Part shown: one piece after another, positions 34,059 through 43,018 of the stretch | Position numbering within the stretch: position 1 is the stretch's first letter | Layout of the letters: each line of letters begins with the position of its first letter | Assembly (NCBI GenBank): GCA_001695595.3 | Contig: MBPM02000046.1 | Span: 372,001-436,000 of the forward strand | Source of the DNA: Plasmopara viticola | Lineage: Eukaryota; Oomycota; Peronosporomycetes; Peronosporales; Peronosporaceae | Direction of reading: 5' to 3' | Length of the DNA stretch: 64,000 bases | Notes under the pieces: model-generated | Database searches by the model: none | Told to the model about the DNA's origin: nothing | Seen by the model: the letters and a program-made list of their open reading frames with translations, nothing else | Position numbers and translations under genes: made by a program

Positions 34059-34496
34059 ATGATACAAAGTTGGACTCATAAGATATCTACCTTGCAAATA
34101 TGTCCGTGGTGTTTAACTTTTGCAAATGCTAGCACACTTCGACGTCAAAAATTGTCGATTAGTGAGCGAATCAAGGGACGACAAGTCCATTCCCATGATT
34201 CTTCGCGCTTAACAAGATCGACAAGATCACACATTTACATACAGGCGTGCCAGTACAACATTGAGACGGGCGGTAACACACTCGTAATGAAACATACACT
34301 GACGTGCTATGCCTTTAAACCAACGTTATTGGTGTATGCGGAATGCCGCGGTATTGAATACATAGTGCGTCATTTTCTCGTGCGAGTACTGGCTGGTGGC
34401 ATTGCCCGTGCAACTCGTATACTCTCAGCAAACCACTTGCGGTTCGTTTACATGATAAAGCAAAGTTTGTCACAATCACTCGAAGAAATCTGTTAA
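34059..34496 (+). other. 145-codon ORF, second copy, doubtful gene
   Basis: The duplicate of 30505-30942 with one visible residue change. It is kept open because the duplication is recent rather than by evident selection. Confidence 0.2.
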
Positions 34497-34939
34497 TTAA
34501 ACGTGAAACGCAGTTTGGTACTAGCATGAGGGTTTCGTACCTGACTGCCTTAGCCTTGTCGAGAATTCAAGCAGATCCTACCTCAATACGCAAGGAGCAG
34601 CGTCAATTTTGACTGCGAAACAGCCCTCTTATCGCTACTTACCATACTTAAAGAGTGAACTTGACCGAGGCATTGCTCAAGCTACATTTAAGTGCTATCG
34701 GGGTCTCGCTCCTTTGGCTAGATACACAAGCCGGGCTTCATGTGCGCCTGAACCTTTGGATACTCATTTGTTAATAAATTTCACCCGATTAAGCGCTGTA
34801 CGGAAAGTTCAATAGCATGTGACATACTTCCATTAGCAGCGATCGATCACATCAAAAATTGTGCTTGGTAGCTCTTACAAGACGAAATTGAATCTCAGAC
34901 CGCACTATTTTTCTCCATCAAAAAAACAAAGCAAGTGAT

Positions 34940-35152
34940 TTAAATGAGATAAACTAACTTGGAAGTACAATATATTGCTCTTGTTACTAAAGCAGTACGA
35001 AATCTCGGCCCATGACCGGGAGGTAGAGAATTGCGTGGCGGTAGAAGTTGTCCGTTAGCAGGAGGGGCAGGACGAGGGACGCCGTAGAAGGGAGCGGCAC
35101 CATTGGCCAGGATTGGAGCTAGAATAAGCACAAAAGCGCACGATCGACGCAT
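34940..35152 (-). CDS. MRR secreted peptide with altered C terminus, 70 aa (left arm of unit 3)
   Basis: Identical to the 31549 peptide for about 48 residues (MRRSCAFVLILAPILANGAA, then the proline-rich part to LPPGHG). A deletion of about 109 bp relative to unit 2 removes the normal stop, so the frame runs on for about 22 residues (PRFRTALVTRAIY and onward) encoded by what is non-coding sequence in sister units. The promoter-like box is intact at 35170-35188. It could be expressed with a novel tail, or be a decaying copy. Confidence 0.45.
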   Translation of the reverse strand: MRRSCAFVLILAPILANGAAPFYGVPRPAPPANGQLLPPRNSLPPGHGPRFRTALVTRAIYCTSKLVYLI

Positions 35153-35169
35153 GCTTCACCACTTGCAGT

Positions 35170-35188
35170 GCAAAAAGAATAGTGAGCT
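35170..35188 (-). promoter_or_regulatory. Inr/FPR-like core promoter of the 34940 peptide
   Basis: Same box as in unit 2, at the same distance from the ATG. Confidence 0.42.
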
Positions 35189-36561
35189 CCTGGTCGTGCT
35201 GAACTGCAGAAGCCGTATTAACTTAGATAATTTGCCACCTCGGACGGGTAACGACCACATGAGAGCGAAAGAGAAGAGGTAAATTAAAATTCTGGTAGGC
35301 TATCCATGTTTGCAAAGCTTGTATTTACATGAAATGCCGCTAGCATATTCTTGATAACGCAAGGTCGTTACTTTCTTTGTACCTGTCGCGAGGTCCAATG
35401 CCGCGCCATTGAACACATAAACCATCTACATATGATCCACACGACAAGACGTCCACGCGACAAATGTGAGCAGCCGCTCTGATAAGGGAGACTACTCGTT
35501 CGTTGTCTTTACTACCTGATGGCAAACACATCTTCTCGTTTTTATCCACTAAAAGGCAATCCAAGTGAGACCAGAGAGCAGTCTTTGTGTATGCAATGGA
35601 ACGATATCGACCACCCAGCAGCCGCACGGTAGAAAAAATGCAGAATGGGTGCGACGCAAGTATATGGTAACGACAAGACTGAATGAGCTACCGCCTTCAC
35701 GGTTAACAAACATCCGTCTCATCGACCTCAGTGTGCTCGTTTTCATATGTTCAAGCAGAAACAGATTTCGTGTCGTCAACGTTTTGCAGCATTGTCTCAT
35801 TTGATGCAGAAGCCATTTTACGTTGTTGATACCGCCACCGATATGACCACTAGGTGAGTGCGAAGCAGTTCACGAAAAAAAGACCGCAGCTTCTCCATTT
35901 TACATGCAACTCGTCGGCTGCATATTGTCCTTGTCCTCTTCCAAGCCTAGATCAGCGGCGTCAAATAGAAGCAAAGGAAACCGTGATTGTGTAGGCTGTG
36001 GAAACAGGAGGAGCACAATGCTGCCAAGTGCTCAAATCGTACTACTGCTGGTTCGCAGAGAAACTATTTGAGACGTCTATGTTGATTGTTCGCGCCTAAT
36101 TGCTATTTTACACGCTACAAGGCCTGCTGCTGACGTTTATAGCAACTTCGTCGGCCGTGTCTGTGGACTTTCAAGTTCGCTTTCTTGTGTGTTTTGACAA
36201 CAGAAACTTTGCTCTCTCAGAGGATTTCTACACTCGATCATCGGTACTGTATTGACGCGACGAGGAGATAAGAAGTTTGCCACGTCGTACAGAGTAGATC
36301 ATGGAACGGCGTGCAATGATTGTCGGGGACAATGAGCGCAGATAGATTGACTCTGTGGTCCATATCATTCCATTGCATACACAAAGACTGCTCTCTGATC
36401 TCACTTGGATTGTCGTTCGGTGGATAGAATTGAGAAGATGTGTTTGCCATCAGGTAGTAGAGACAACGAATACTCTCCCTTATCAGCGCGGCTGCTCACA
36501 TTTGTCGCATGAACGTCTTGTCGTGTGTAATGGTTTATGCGACCAGTGGTGATGTGAAGAT

Positions 36562-36576
36562 TAGAGATGGGGACGT
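36562..36576 (+). repeat. Left terminal inverted repeat of the hAT element
   Basis: TAGAGATGGGGACGT; partner at 39687-39701. Homology between the ends stops after these 15 bp. Confidence 0.85.
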
Positions 36577-36732
36577 CAGCTCAACGTTAAAAACGTTAAG
36601 CCGGTATCCGTTGACGTATTGCAAACGTTTTGAGACGTCCCGGCAACATTAATGTATAGTACACCACACGAGCAGTTTTGAACGGCTGAGATTGCAGGAT
36701 AGAAGAAAGAGCCTACAACGCATCGTCCCCAG

Positions 36733-37134
36733 ATGGAGCTTCCACCATCGAATGATCCTACGCCGCCGCCCCTGTTTAAGATGCGCCGTATTAAGAAGGA
36801 CGATTACTGGTCGTTCATCCGACTTGTAGCTCCAAACGCACAGCTACCACCGGGAAAGAAGGCGTGGGAATCGTCTGATACAAACTTGGCTTATTGTCTG
36901 AAGTGCAAAAGCTCTTTCAGCTTTAAATCAGGAAGTAGCGCCAGCATTCGAAAGCACATGAATGAGAAACATCCACAAGATCTCAGCAGAGCTGGGCGTG
37001 AACAGGCATCCAAGCGAGTGGCGATCGCACTTCATGCAACGCGAAAATCTGATGCAATGATGTTTTCTCCGAGAAAGAGAACAAGAAAGATCGATCCAGC
37101 TGACGAAGAGATGGCCACAAGAGCTTTTCATTGA
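36733..37134 (+). pseudogene. hAT transposase N-terminal part: BED zinc finger
   Basis: A 133-codon frame from a well-placed ATG just inside the element. Residues C55, C58, H75 and H80 form a BED-type C2H2 finger (CLKC, then RKHMNEKH), preceded by the aromatic DDYWSF block. BED fingers bind the transposon ends. The frame ends in TGA at 37132-37134, and protein similarity continues at once in another frame (IAKRLRPLSVADDKELRVFL from 37139), so a single small indel here splits the transposase. Confidence 0.85.
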
Positions 37135-37138
37135 TTGA

Positions 37139-39064
37139 ATTGCCAAACGACTGCGCCCACTAAGTGTTGCCGACGACAAGGAGCTTCGTGTTTTCTTGAC
37201 GTTGATTCAGACGATGAGAGGTCTGTACGAGCTACCCTCTCGCCGCACTATAACTGAAAAAATGCAAAATCACTGTCAGTTCAAGCGATCGCTGGTAAAG
37301 ACGCAGATTGCTGAAGATGCAGACTTCTATTCTCTCACATCTGACATGTGGACATCTCGAGCAACAGATAGCTATATTTCGCTAACTATTCATTTTGTGA
37401 ATTCCAATTTTGAGATGATGACGTACACTTTGGATGTTATGAGCTTTCGTGGGAAGCACACTGGCATCATGCGAAAGTGGGGTCTAGATGTTTCTCGCGT
37501 TACCAAAATGGTACGTGATAACGGGTCGAACATTGTCAGTGCGTGTGATGCGCTAGGTGTGCAGCACTTCGGATGCGTGGCGCATACGCTACATTTGATT
37601 GTATCAGGAGCTCTCTCAAAAACAAGTGTCGAAGTGACAAATGTGGAAGAGGATAATGACGGGAACGAGGAAGGTAGGGAGGAGGTTGAAAATATTGCTG
37701 ACATTGAAGATGAGGAGGAGCAGTGGATTGAGGACCCTGCAATTGAACTGGAAGCTATTGCGTTCTTGGAGCAAGAACTGGTAGAGATTGAATCCCAAAC
37801 GATTGCAAGTTCGATAGACAACGTTTCGCATGAATCTGAGCCACTGGACGTTAATGCTGATGACACGCTGGATGGAGGTCTTCTTGATGGTTGTCTTAGT
37901 GTGCGGACAACAACTTCAATTCTAAACGCTATGAAGCAAGCCATGAGTGAAACAAAAATGCATGTTTCTAGCTTTCGCAAAATTGTTCACTACTTCAACA
38001 AAAGTTCTAAAGGAAAAGACAAGTTGAAGTCGCTACAAAATGTGGCCGTACCTCTTACCGTTATTTCAGATGTAGCCACTCGCTGGAATAGCACGCATCA
38101 CATGATTCAACGCCTTCTGCAACTTCGTCCTAGTATCCAATCATTCATGGAGTTTATATTGACAGCGAAAGGCAAAGAAGAGTTCAGCGACGCAAGTATT
38201 GTGAGGCCCACTGGAGAAATGTGGTTTAGCATCCAATGCCTCGACAAGCTTCTCGTGGTTTTTGAGCTGGTAACCAAGACACTATCAGGTGGAACATACC
38301 CCACTGCTACGTTGATATATCCATGTATACGCCTTCTTGAAAAGCGACTATTAAAGCAGAGGATATTTGCCAAAATATCGCCTGCTCACGCTGGAGAATA
38401 TTACTATAGCTCGGTGCTGGAACGCATGCATCTCGTCCGTCGGTTTTTCTTGTTTTTGCTCCGAAAAAGATTCAAGCAATTACCTTTGGATGTGAAATAT
38501 TGCTGCTTGCTTGATCCTCAATTCGTGCATGGTGAGTCACTGAACGCAACAGAAAAAATAGAAGGGAGGGAGTTCTTGGTGAGCGAGGCAATGCGCTCTG
38601 CTGGTGCTAATGCCGTCGATGATATCTACAGCACGTGCTCCGATGAGGATAGCGATGAAGAAGAAAACTTCATAAATGATCTCCTTGGACGCAAGCGAAG
38701 ATCGCCTCATCCTCAAGTGCAAAACGGGTTGTCGCTTCGTGCAAAAGTAGAAGCAGAGGTGAATCGATACTACGATAGATCCCATCAAAAGGCACAAGAA
38801 AATACGTGCCAGAAGCAGAAGTCGAAAACACAGAAACTTGACGATGGTCTCAAGTGGTGGCGCGAAAATGGCAGTGATTTTCCGCTCTTAGCTCCTATTG
38901 CGAGGAAATATTTTGGCATGGTAGCTACATCAGTACCTTCAGAGCGCTGCTTCTCGTGGGCAGGAAACATTATTACAGCACGGCGTAATAGGTTGTCTTC
39001 TTCCAACCTAAGAGATCTCATTTTACTTTACAGCAATACGATTGGCGAGGAACCAGAGGAGTAG
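37139..39064 (+). pseudogene. hAT transposase, catalytic and dimerisation part
   Basis: Open from 37139, with no ATG of its own at the right place; the usual start lies in the BED frame. Numbered from 37196: SDMWTS with the first catalytic Asp at D50, VRDNGSN with D108, the CVAHTLHL motif after it, a long acidic insertion at about 145-220, and the C-terminal dimerisation block WWRENGSDFPLLAPIARKYF followed by PSERCFSWAG and the LSSSNLRDLI end typical of hAT. Apart from the upstream frameshift no damage is seen, so the element is probably recently inactivated, or was mobilised in trans. Confidence 0.88.
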
Positions 39065-39213
39065 CTGAAGACGTACGGTAGAAACGTGCTAAAGAGTTAC
39101 ATGTTGTAAATAAACTTTTTGCACAACTCACATCACCTTTAATGTGCCAGCAGCCGACTTGTCTTAAAAACTCTTCTCCCGTCCGTTCTTATGTTTGTGC
39201 AGCTTGAACATGG

Positions 39214-39542
39214 TATTGTATTGTATTGTATTGTATTACGTTATCGCGTTGCCAAGTTATGCACGTGTTAGGCTCAGTCTAGCTAGTCCACGGCATAGAG
39301 TGGTATTCGCATACGTCGAGTCTCGTTCGGCGGGCAGTGCAGCCAGCACCGAGGTCGTGAGGGTCTTCCAATATTTTGTTCAACTCTGACTTGGTAAGAG
39401 CCCAGGTGGCGCCCAGTGCTGGAGACCGTCGCGTCGAGGGTGAGACTCGTTAGAGACCTGCAGATGCCCGAGAGCACCTGCCCGAAGCGCGTGAGCATTC
39501 AAGCCCCTCGCTTGGAAGGAGGGCGTCACCCCAACCTTTTCC
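39214..39542 (-). mobile_element. SINE-like element, copy 2 (nested in hAT)
   Basis: The reverse-orientation copy of 26899-27223, about 329 bp. Its (TATTG)5 tail is at 39214-39238 and its head GGAAAAGGTTGGGG (complement) at 39529-39542. It is flanked by the duplication TTGAACATGGTAT (39204-39216 and 39549-39561, overlapping the tail). It inserted after the hAT element and before the present. Confidence 0.78.
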
Positions 39543-39686
39543 GAAGCATTGAACATGGTATGGTTTTAAACCATTGGTTTGATAGGTTACAGTGTCTTTC
39601 CGAGACGTCAAACAACGTCTAAAAAAACGTGAACGGGAACCCTGGACGGGAACGGGAACTACATTTATTTTACGTTAACACCGTTT

Positions 39687-39701
39687 ACGTCCCCATCACT
39701 A
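39687..39701 (-). repeat. Right terminal inverted repeat of the hAT element
   Basis: ACGTCCCCATCACTA, complement of the left end with one mismatch, directly followed by GTGAAGAT. Confidence 0.85.
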
Positions 39702-40442
39702 GTGAAGATAAGTGTGAGGGATTTTTTTTGTCGGACAATGAAGTGCAAAAGGCACAGTACTTTAATGTCGCAATAAATAGCATTGCTAGAAATTTCGAGA
39801 CGGCATTGGACCTCGCGACAGCACGCAAAGACTCTAACGACCTTACGAAAGTGCGCGCAATCAAGAGTATACTACCGGCGTTCCATGTGAACGAAAGCTT
39901 TGCAAACATAAATAGCCTACTAGGATTTGAATTTGCCTCTCTCCTTTCGCATCTTGTCGCTCTCATGTGGTTGTTACCCGTCGTAGTTGGCAAAGTATTT
40001 GAGTAAATATGGCTTCTGCAGCTCAAGCACGACCAGGAGTTCACTGCAAGTGGTGAAGCATGAGCCGATCGTGCGTTTTCGTACTCATTCTAGCTACATC
40101 ACTCGCCACTGGTCACGGTCAACATTTCTAAGACGTCCCTCGCCCTGGCCCTCGTGCTAGCTCACATCCCCTACCGCCACCCACTTCTTATGCTTCCGGT
40201 TGAGATCCACGCAATCCTCGCTAACAAGTCGGAGATTGAGCGTCGTGGAACCCACCGTTAAAACCATGCAAGCGAGACAAGTTCACTCGTTGAAAGCCAA
40301 AGCTAAAGAGAAACGTAAGCCGGAATATCGTTCTACTTTAGTACCAAGAACAATATACTATTCTTCTATGTTGGTCTACTTATTCAAATCAGTTGCTTTG
40401 TTTCTTTATAATGCGGTCTGAGATCCAATTTCGTCTTGTTAT
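39702..40442. repeat. Right arm of unit 3, middle part
   Basis: Collinear with 29561-30315 of unit 1. Carries a peptide pseudogene at 40060. Ends at TTGTTAT where a gene-derived insert begins. Confidence 0.85.
40060..40131 (+). pseudogene. MRR secreted-peptide gene with nonsense codon (23 aa)
   Basis: MSRSCVFVLILATSLATGHG, then QHF and TAA where intact copies have TAC (Tyr). The original second residue R is now S. Downstream sequence is still alignable to the proline-rich part. Only the signal peptide would be made. Confidence 0.6.
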
Positions 40443-40482
40443 CACTTCAAAAAGACATGCGACACCTTGCGATGAGAATGTA

Positions 40483-41025
40483 ATGTCAAATTACGCCACC
40501 TTACCGCCCAGCAATACGCTAATGATCAAGCGTCCGCGTTATGCAAAGGAAGTCTCTTGTCGTAGAGCATGCGTCCGTGTGTTTGACGTAGAGACGCTGT
40601 TGCAAAGGCTGCTCCTACTGCTCGATTTGCCAACAGTAGGAAGCCTTCTTGAGGTGCTAGTAGCTGATGGATCGTGGCGAAGTGTGGTGAGGGAAGATCA
40701 ATTGCGGTGGGAAATGCTTTGGATAAATCTTGGAGAGGAGTTGCCGCCCATTGAGCAGCTTCATGTTGTTGAAGAACGGGAAGAGACTGAAGAGGAGGAA
40801 CAGGAGGAACAAGAGGAAGAAGGAGAGGAGGAAGAGGAAGAGGAAGATGATGAGAATCGGAACTTGGCCCGGACATGGAATGAAGCCCTCGACCCAGGGC
40901 AGCAAACAGAGCAAAGCAGTCGTCACAAAATAGCACGGACACTATTGCTGAACCGATTGAGGTGGCTTCGGTCAAATATATCAGTGCAGGATCGAGTCAA
41001 CTGGTACACGAGGCAGCATGTTTAA
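40483..41025 (+). pseudogene. F-box-like acidic protein fragment
   Basis: A 180-codon frame from the ATG just inside the insert (an upstream ATG at 40393 is in flanking repeat). Residues about 30-75 (VETLLQRLLLLLDLPTVGSL to WRSVVREDQLRWEMLW) look like the second half of an F-box, which would bind Skp1 in SCF ubiquitin ligases. A run of about 25 acidic residues follows, then a basic stretch ending in a stop. Coding similarity continues past the stop in another frame (LKFKNILRSEEQLMHFRARV and onward, to about 41130), so the gene is frameshifted. The F-box call is by pattern and could be wrong. Confidence 0.4.
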
Positions 41026-41269
41026 AATTCAAAAACATTTTGCGCTCTGAAGAGCAATTGATGCACTTTCGTGCTCGCGTGCAGATCTGGGAACAATTCA
41101 GACTGTCGGCAATAAACAATTTGATGGGCTAGCATTTTCAACGGCTTTGTTCTCAAGAGACCCGCACAGCGGTACAAGGTCGGTCTTTTTCGACATGCAG
41201 GACAAGGACTGCGGGATTATGTGTCAACCTTCGATGTTTAGCTTAATGTGGGGAAGGCTCGTGCAATTC

Positions 41270-41562
41270 CTAATTTTGATGCAGGTGTGGACCGTCTTAT
41301 TCACTGTGTGAATCCCAACGGATTTAATCCATCTCGTATGAATTTTTAACAGACGTAGTGCGTATAAGTAGGAAGTCTTGATTGTGTCTCTATGGCATCC
41401 ATTTCCACTGGGTATATGGGCTTGCCCGTCGACACGGCAGCGTGGTATGCAGTGTGTGCATTTCAGCGCTACATGCGCTCTACAGAGCGGACGGCAACAC
41501 TTGTTATCGTGTGCTATGATGCAGACGTCTATGCAGCTTTTGTTGAGAGCAAGACAAGGTGA
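41270..41562 (+). pseudogene. Macro-domain remnant
   Basis: 41395-41562 encodes ASISTGYMGLPVDTAAWYAV and a following CAFQRYM...TLVIVCYDADVYAAF, matching the C-terminal half of macro domains (SISTG.YG.P...AA, then a hydrophobic strand and Y). The N-terminal motif GVDRLIHCVNP at about 41285-41320 corresponds to GVDGAIH in the family. Stops lie between the two. Macro domains bind or hydrolyse ADP-ribose adducts. With the F-box-like part upstream, the source gene may have combined both. Confidence 0.6.
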
Positions 41563-41649
41563 TGAACGAATTTAATGCAGAATATCTGTGCGTGACACCT
41601 GCTCTTCGAAATATGTAAGTCGTTGCAACGGAACGATTGGTTGTGTACT

Positions 41650-42574
41650 AGCTACCAAGCACAATTTTTGATGCTATCGATCGCCGCTAACGAAAGTATG
41701 CCACGTATAATGAGACTTTTCGCTAGCATTTGTTCGATTCTTCAAAATTGGTATTTCAGAGGTCCAGGCGCACATGCTTTGCTGCCTTTCGAATTTCTGA
41801 ACCACCCTACTTTCCAAGGATTTTGTCACGTGAGGTCTAAGAAATGATACAAAGTTGAACTCACAAGGTGACTATCATTCAAATCTGTCCGTGGTGTTTA
41901 CCCTTTGCAAATGCTAGCACCCTTCGACGTTAAAAGTTGCCGAGCAGTGAGCGATCCGAGTGACGACAATACCATTTTCGTGATTCTTCGCGCTTAACAA
42001 GATCGACAAGATCACACATCTACATACAGGCGTGCAAGTACAATATTGAGACGGGCGGTAACACTTTTGAAATGTCACAATCACTGACGTGCTATGACTT
42101 TAGATCAGCGTGATTGGTGTATGCGGAATGCCGCGGTATTAAATACATAGTGCGTCATTTTCCCGTGCGAGTATTGGCTGGTGGCATTACCCGTGTAACT
42201 CGTACACTCTCATCAAACCACTTGCGGTTCGTTTACATGATAAAGCAATGTTTGTCACAATTACTCGAAGTAATCTGCTAATTTAACGTAAAAAGCAGTT
42301 TGGTACTAGCATAAGTGTTTCGTACCTGACTGCCTTAGCCTTGTCGAGAAATCAAGCAGATCCTACCTCAATACGCAAGGAGCAGCGTCAATTTCACTGC
42401 GAAACAGCCCTCTGATCGCTACTTACCATACTTATAGAGTGAACTTGACCGAGGCATTGCTCAAGGTACGTTTAAGTGCTATGGGGGTCTCGCTCCTTTG
42501 GCTAGATACACAAGACGGGCTTCATGTGCGCCTGGACCTCTGGATACTCGTTTCTTTTTGAGCTTTACCTTTTA
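41650..42574. repeat. Right-arm end of unit 3 and start of the next left arm
   Basis: Collinear with 30316-31250, and closer still to 63100-64000. The 145-codon frame of other units is broken here at codon 5. It ends at GAGCTTTACC where the captured IQUB fragment starts. Confidence 0.85.
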
Positions 42575-42859
42575 GTTCTTTTCAAGAACGTTAATGTCAC
42601 ACATCTACATACAAGCGTGCACATCCAGAATCAGAGTACCATCGAATCCTTTGTAGCGACACGACCAGTGACGAATAATTACGTCATGCCAGCGCGGCTG
42701 CAAGTGCAAGAGTACAATGGTACAACGTGCAATTGTTTCGAATTATTGAACTGGTTTATTCATCATCCGTGTACGTCACTGAGAAGACAAAGTGTACCGG
42801 TTTGATCACGGTCGAGATTGAAAACTTTACTGGCCGGAAAGTGTTCCTGGGCGGGTACA
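42575..42859 (+). pseudogene. IQUB: IQUB fragment copy 2, 5' piece
   Basis: Encodes VLFKNVNVTHLHTSVHIQNQ and continues through NNYVMPARLQVQEYN, then, after a probable intron, LITVEIENFTGRKVFLGGY. This is the end of the ubiquitin-like region and the linker that precedes the IQ motif in IQUB. The same first codons begin the fragment in copy 3, so both were truncated at one breakpoint. The gene is cut at GGGTACA by the Copia LTR and resumes at 51784. Confidence 0.65.
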
Positions 42860-43005
42860 TGTTAAGAAGAAAGTAAAAACCGAAGTGAATATATTTATCC
42901 TGACCAATGAATGGCTACCATATGTAATTACTAATTGTGACGTACTTGTAATTACTGTAAAGCCATCCACCTGTTCAACATGCATTCAGCGGTGTAATGT
43001 TAACA
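42860..43005 (-). repeat. 3' LTR of Copia D1
   Basis: 146 bp, TGTTAAGAAGAAAG to GTAATGTTAACA. The purine tract GCGGTGAGTGGGAGTG (complement of 43006 onward) abuts it. Confidence 0.95.
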
Positions 43006-43018
43006 CTCCCACTCACCG

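Larger units (their letters stand above)
31055..34608. repeat. Unit 2 of the 3.55-kb tandem array
   Basis: Period exactly 3554 bp relative to unit 1 at every landmark checked (28550/32104, 29078/32632, 30086/33640, 30505/34059, 31055/34609). Only scattered substitutions are seen, so the duplication is recent. It has the same arms, centre and two outward-facing peptide genes. Confidence 0.88.
34609..36561. repeat. Unit 3 of the array, left arm, centre and start of right arm
   Basis: Follows unit 2 with the 109-bp deletion near 35010, so offsets to unit 2 change from 3554 to 3445 bp. The centre (35650-36350) shows a few more substitutions than units 1 and 2 show between themselves. The right arm is cut at 36562 by the hAT element, resumes at 39702, is cut again at 40443 and resumes at 41650. 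Confidence 0.85.
36562..39701 (+). mobile_element. hAT DNA transposon
   Basis: A 3140-bp element with terminal inverted repeats TAGAGATGGGGACGT and TAGTGATGGGGACGT (one mismatch), flanked by a perfect 8-bp duplication GTGAAGAT (36554-36561 and 39702-39709), the hAT signature. Sister units at 29560 and 33114 show the uninterrupted site. It encodes a BED zinc finger and a hAT transposase in two frames and carries a nested SINE-like insert. Confidence 0.95.
40443..41649 (+). other. 1.2-kb gene-derived insertion in the right arm
   Basis: Other units read straight through TTGTTATAGCTACC; here about 1207 bp are inserted after TTGTTAT. The insert carries an F-box-like ORF and the remains of a macro domain on the plus strand. 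I see no terminal inverted repeats, no clear target duplication beyond T or TA, and no Helitron-type TC/CTRR ends, so the mechanism is open. Confidence 0.65.

Noticed and set aside
40443..41649. Helitron as vehicle of the gene-derived insert
   Set aside because: Neither strand shows a TC start with a CTRR end preceded by a hairpin at the insertion edges.
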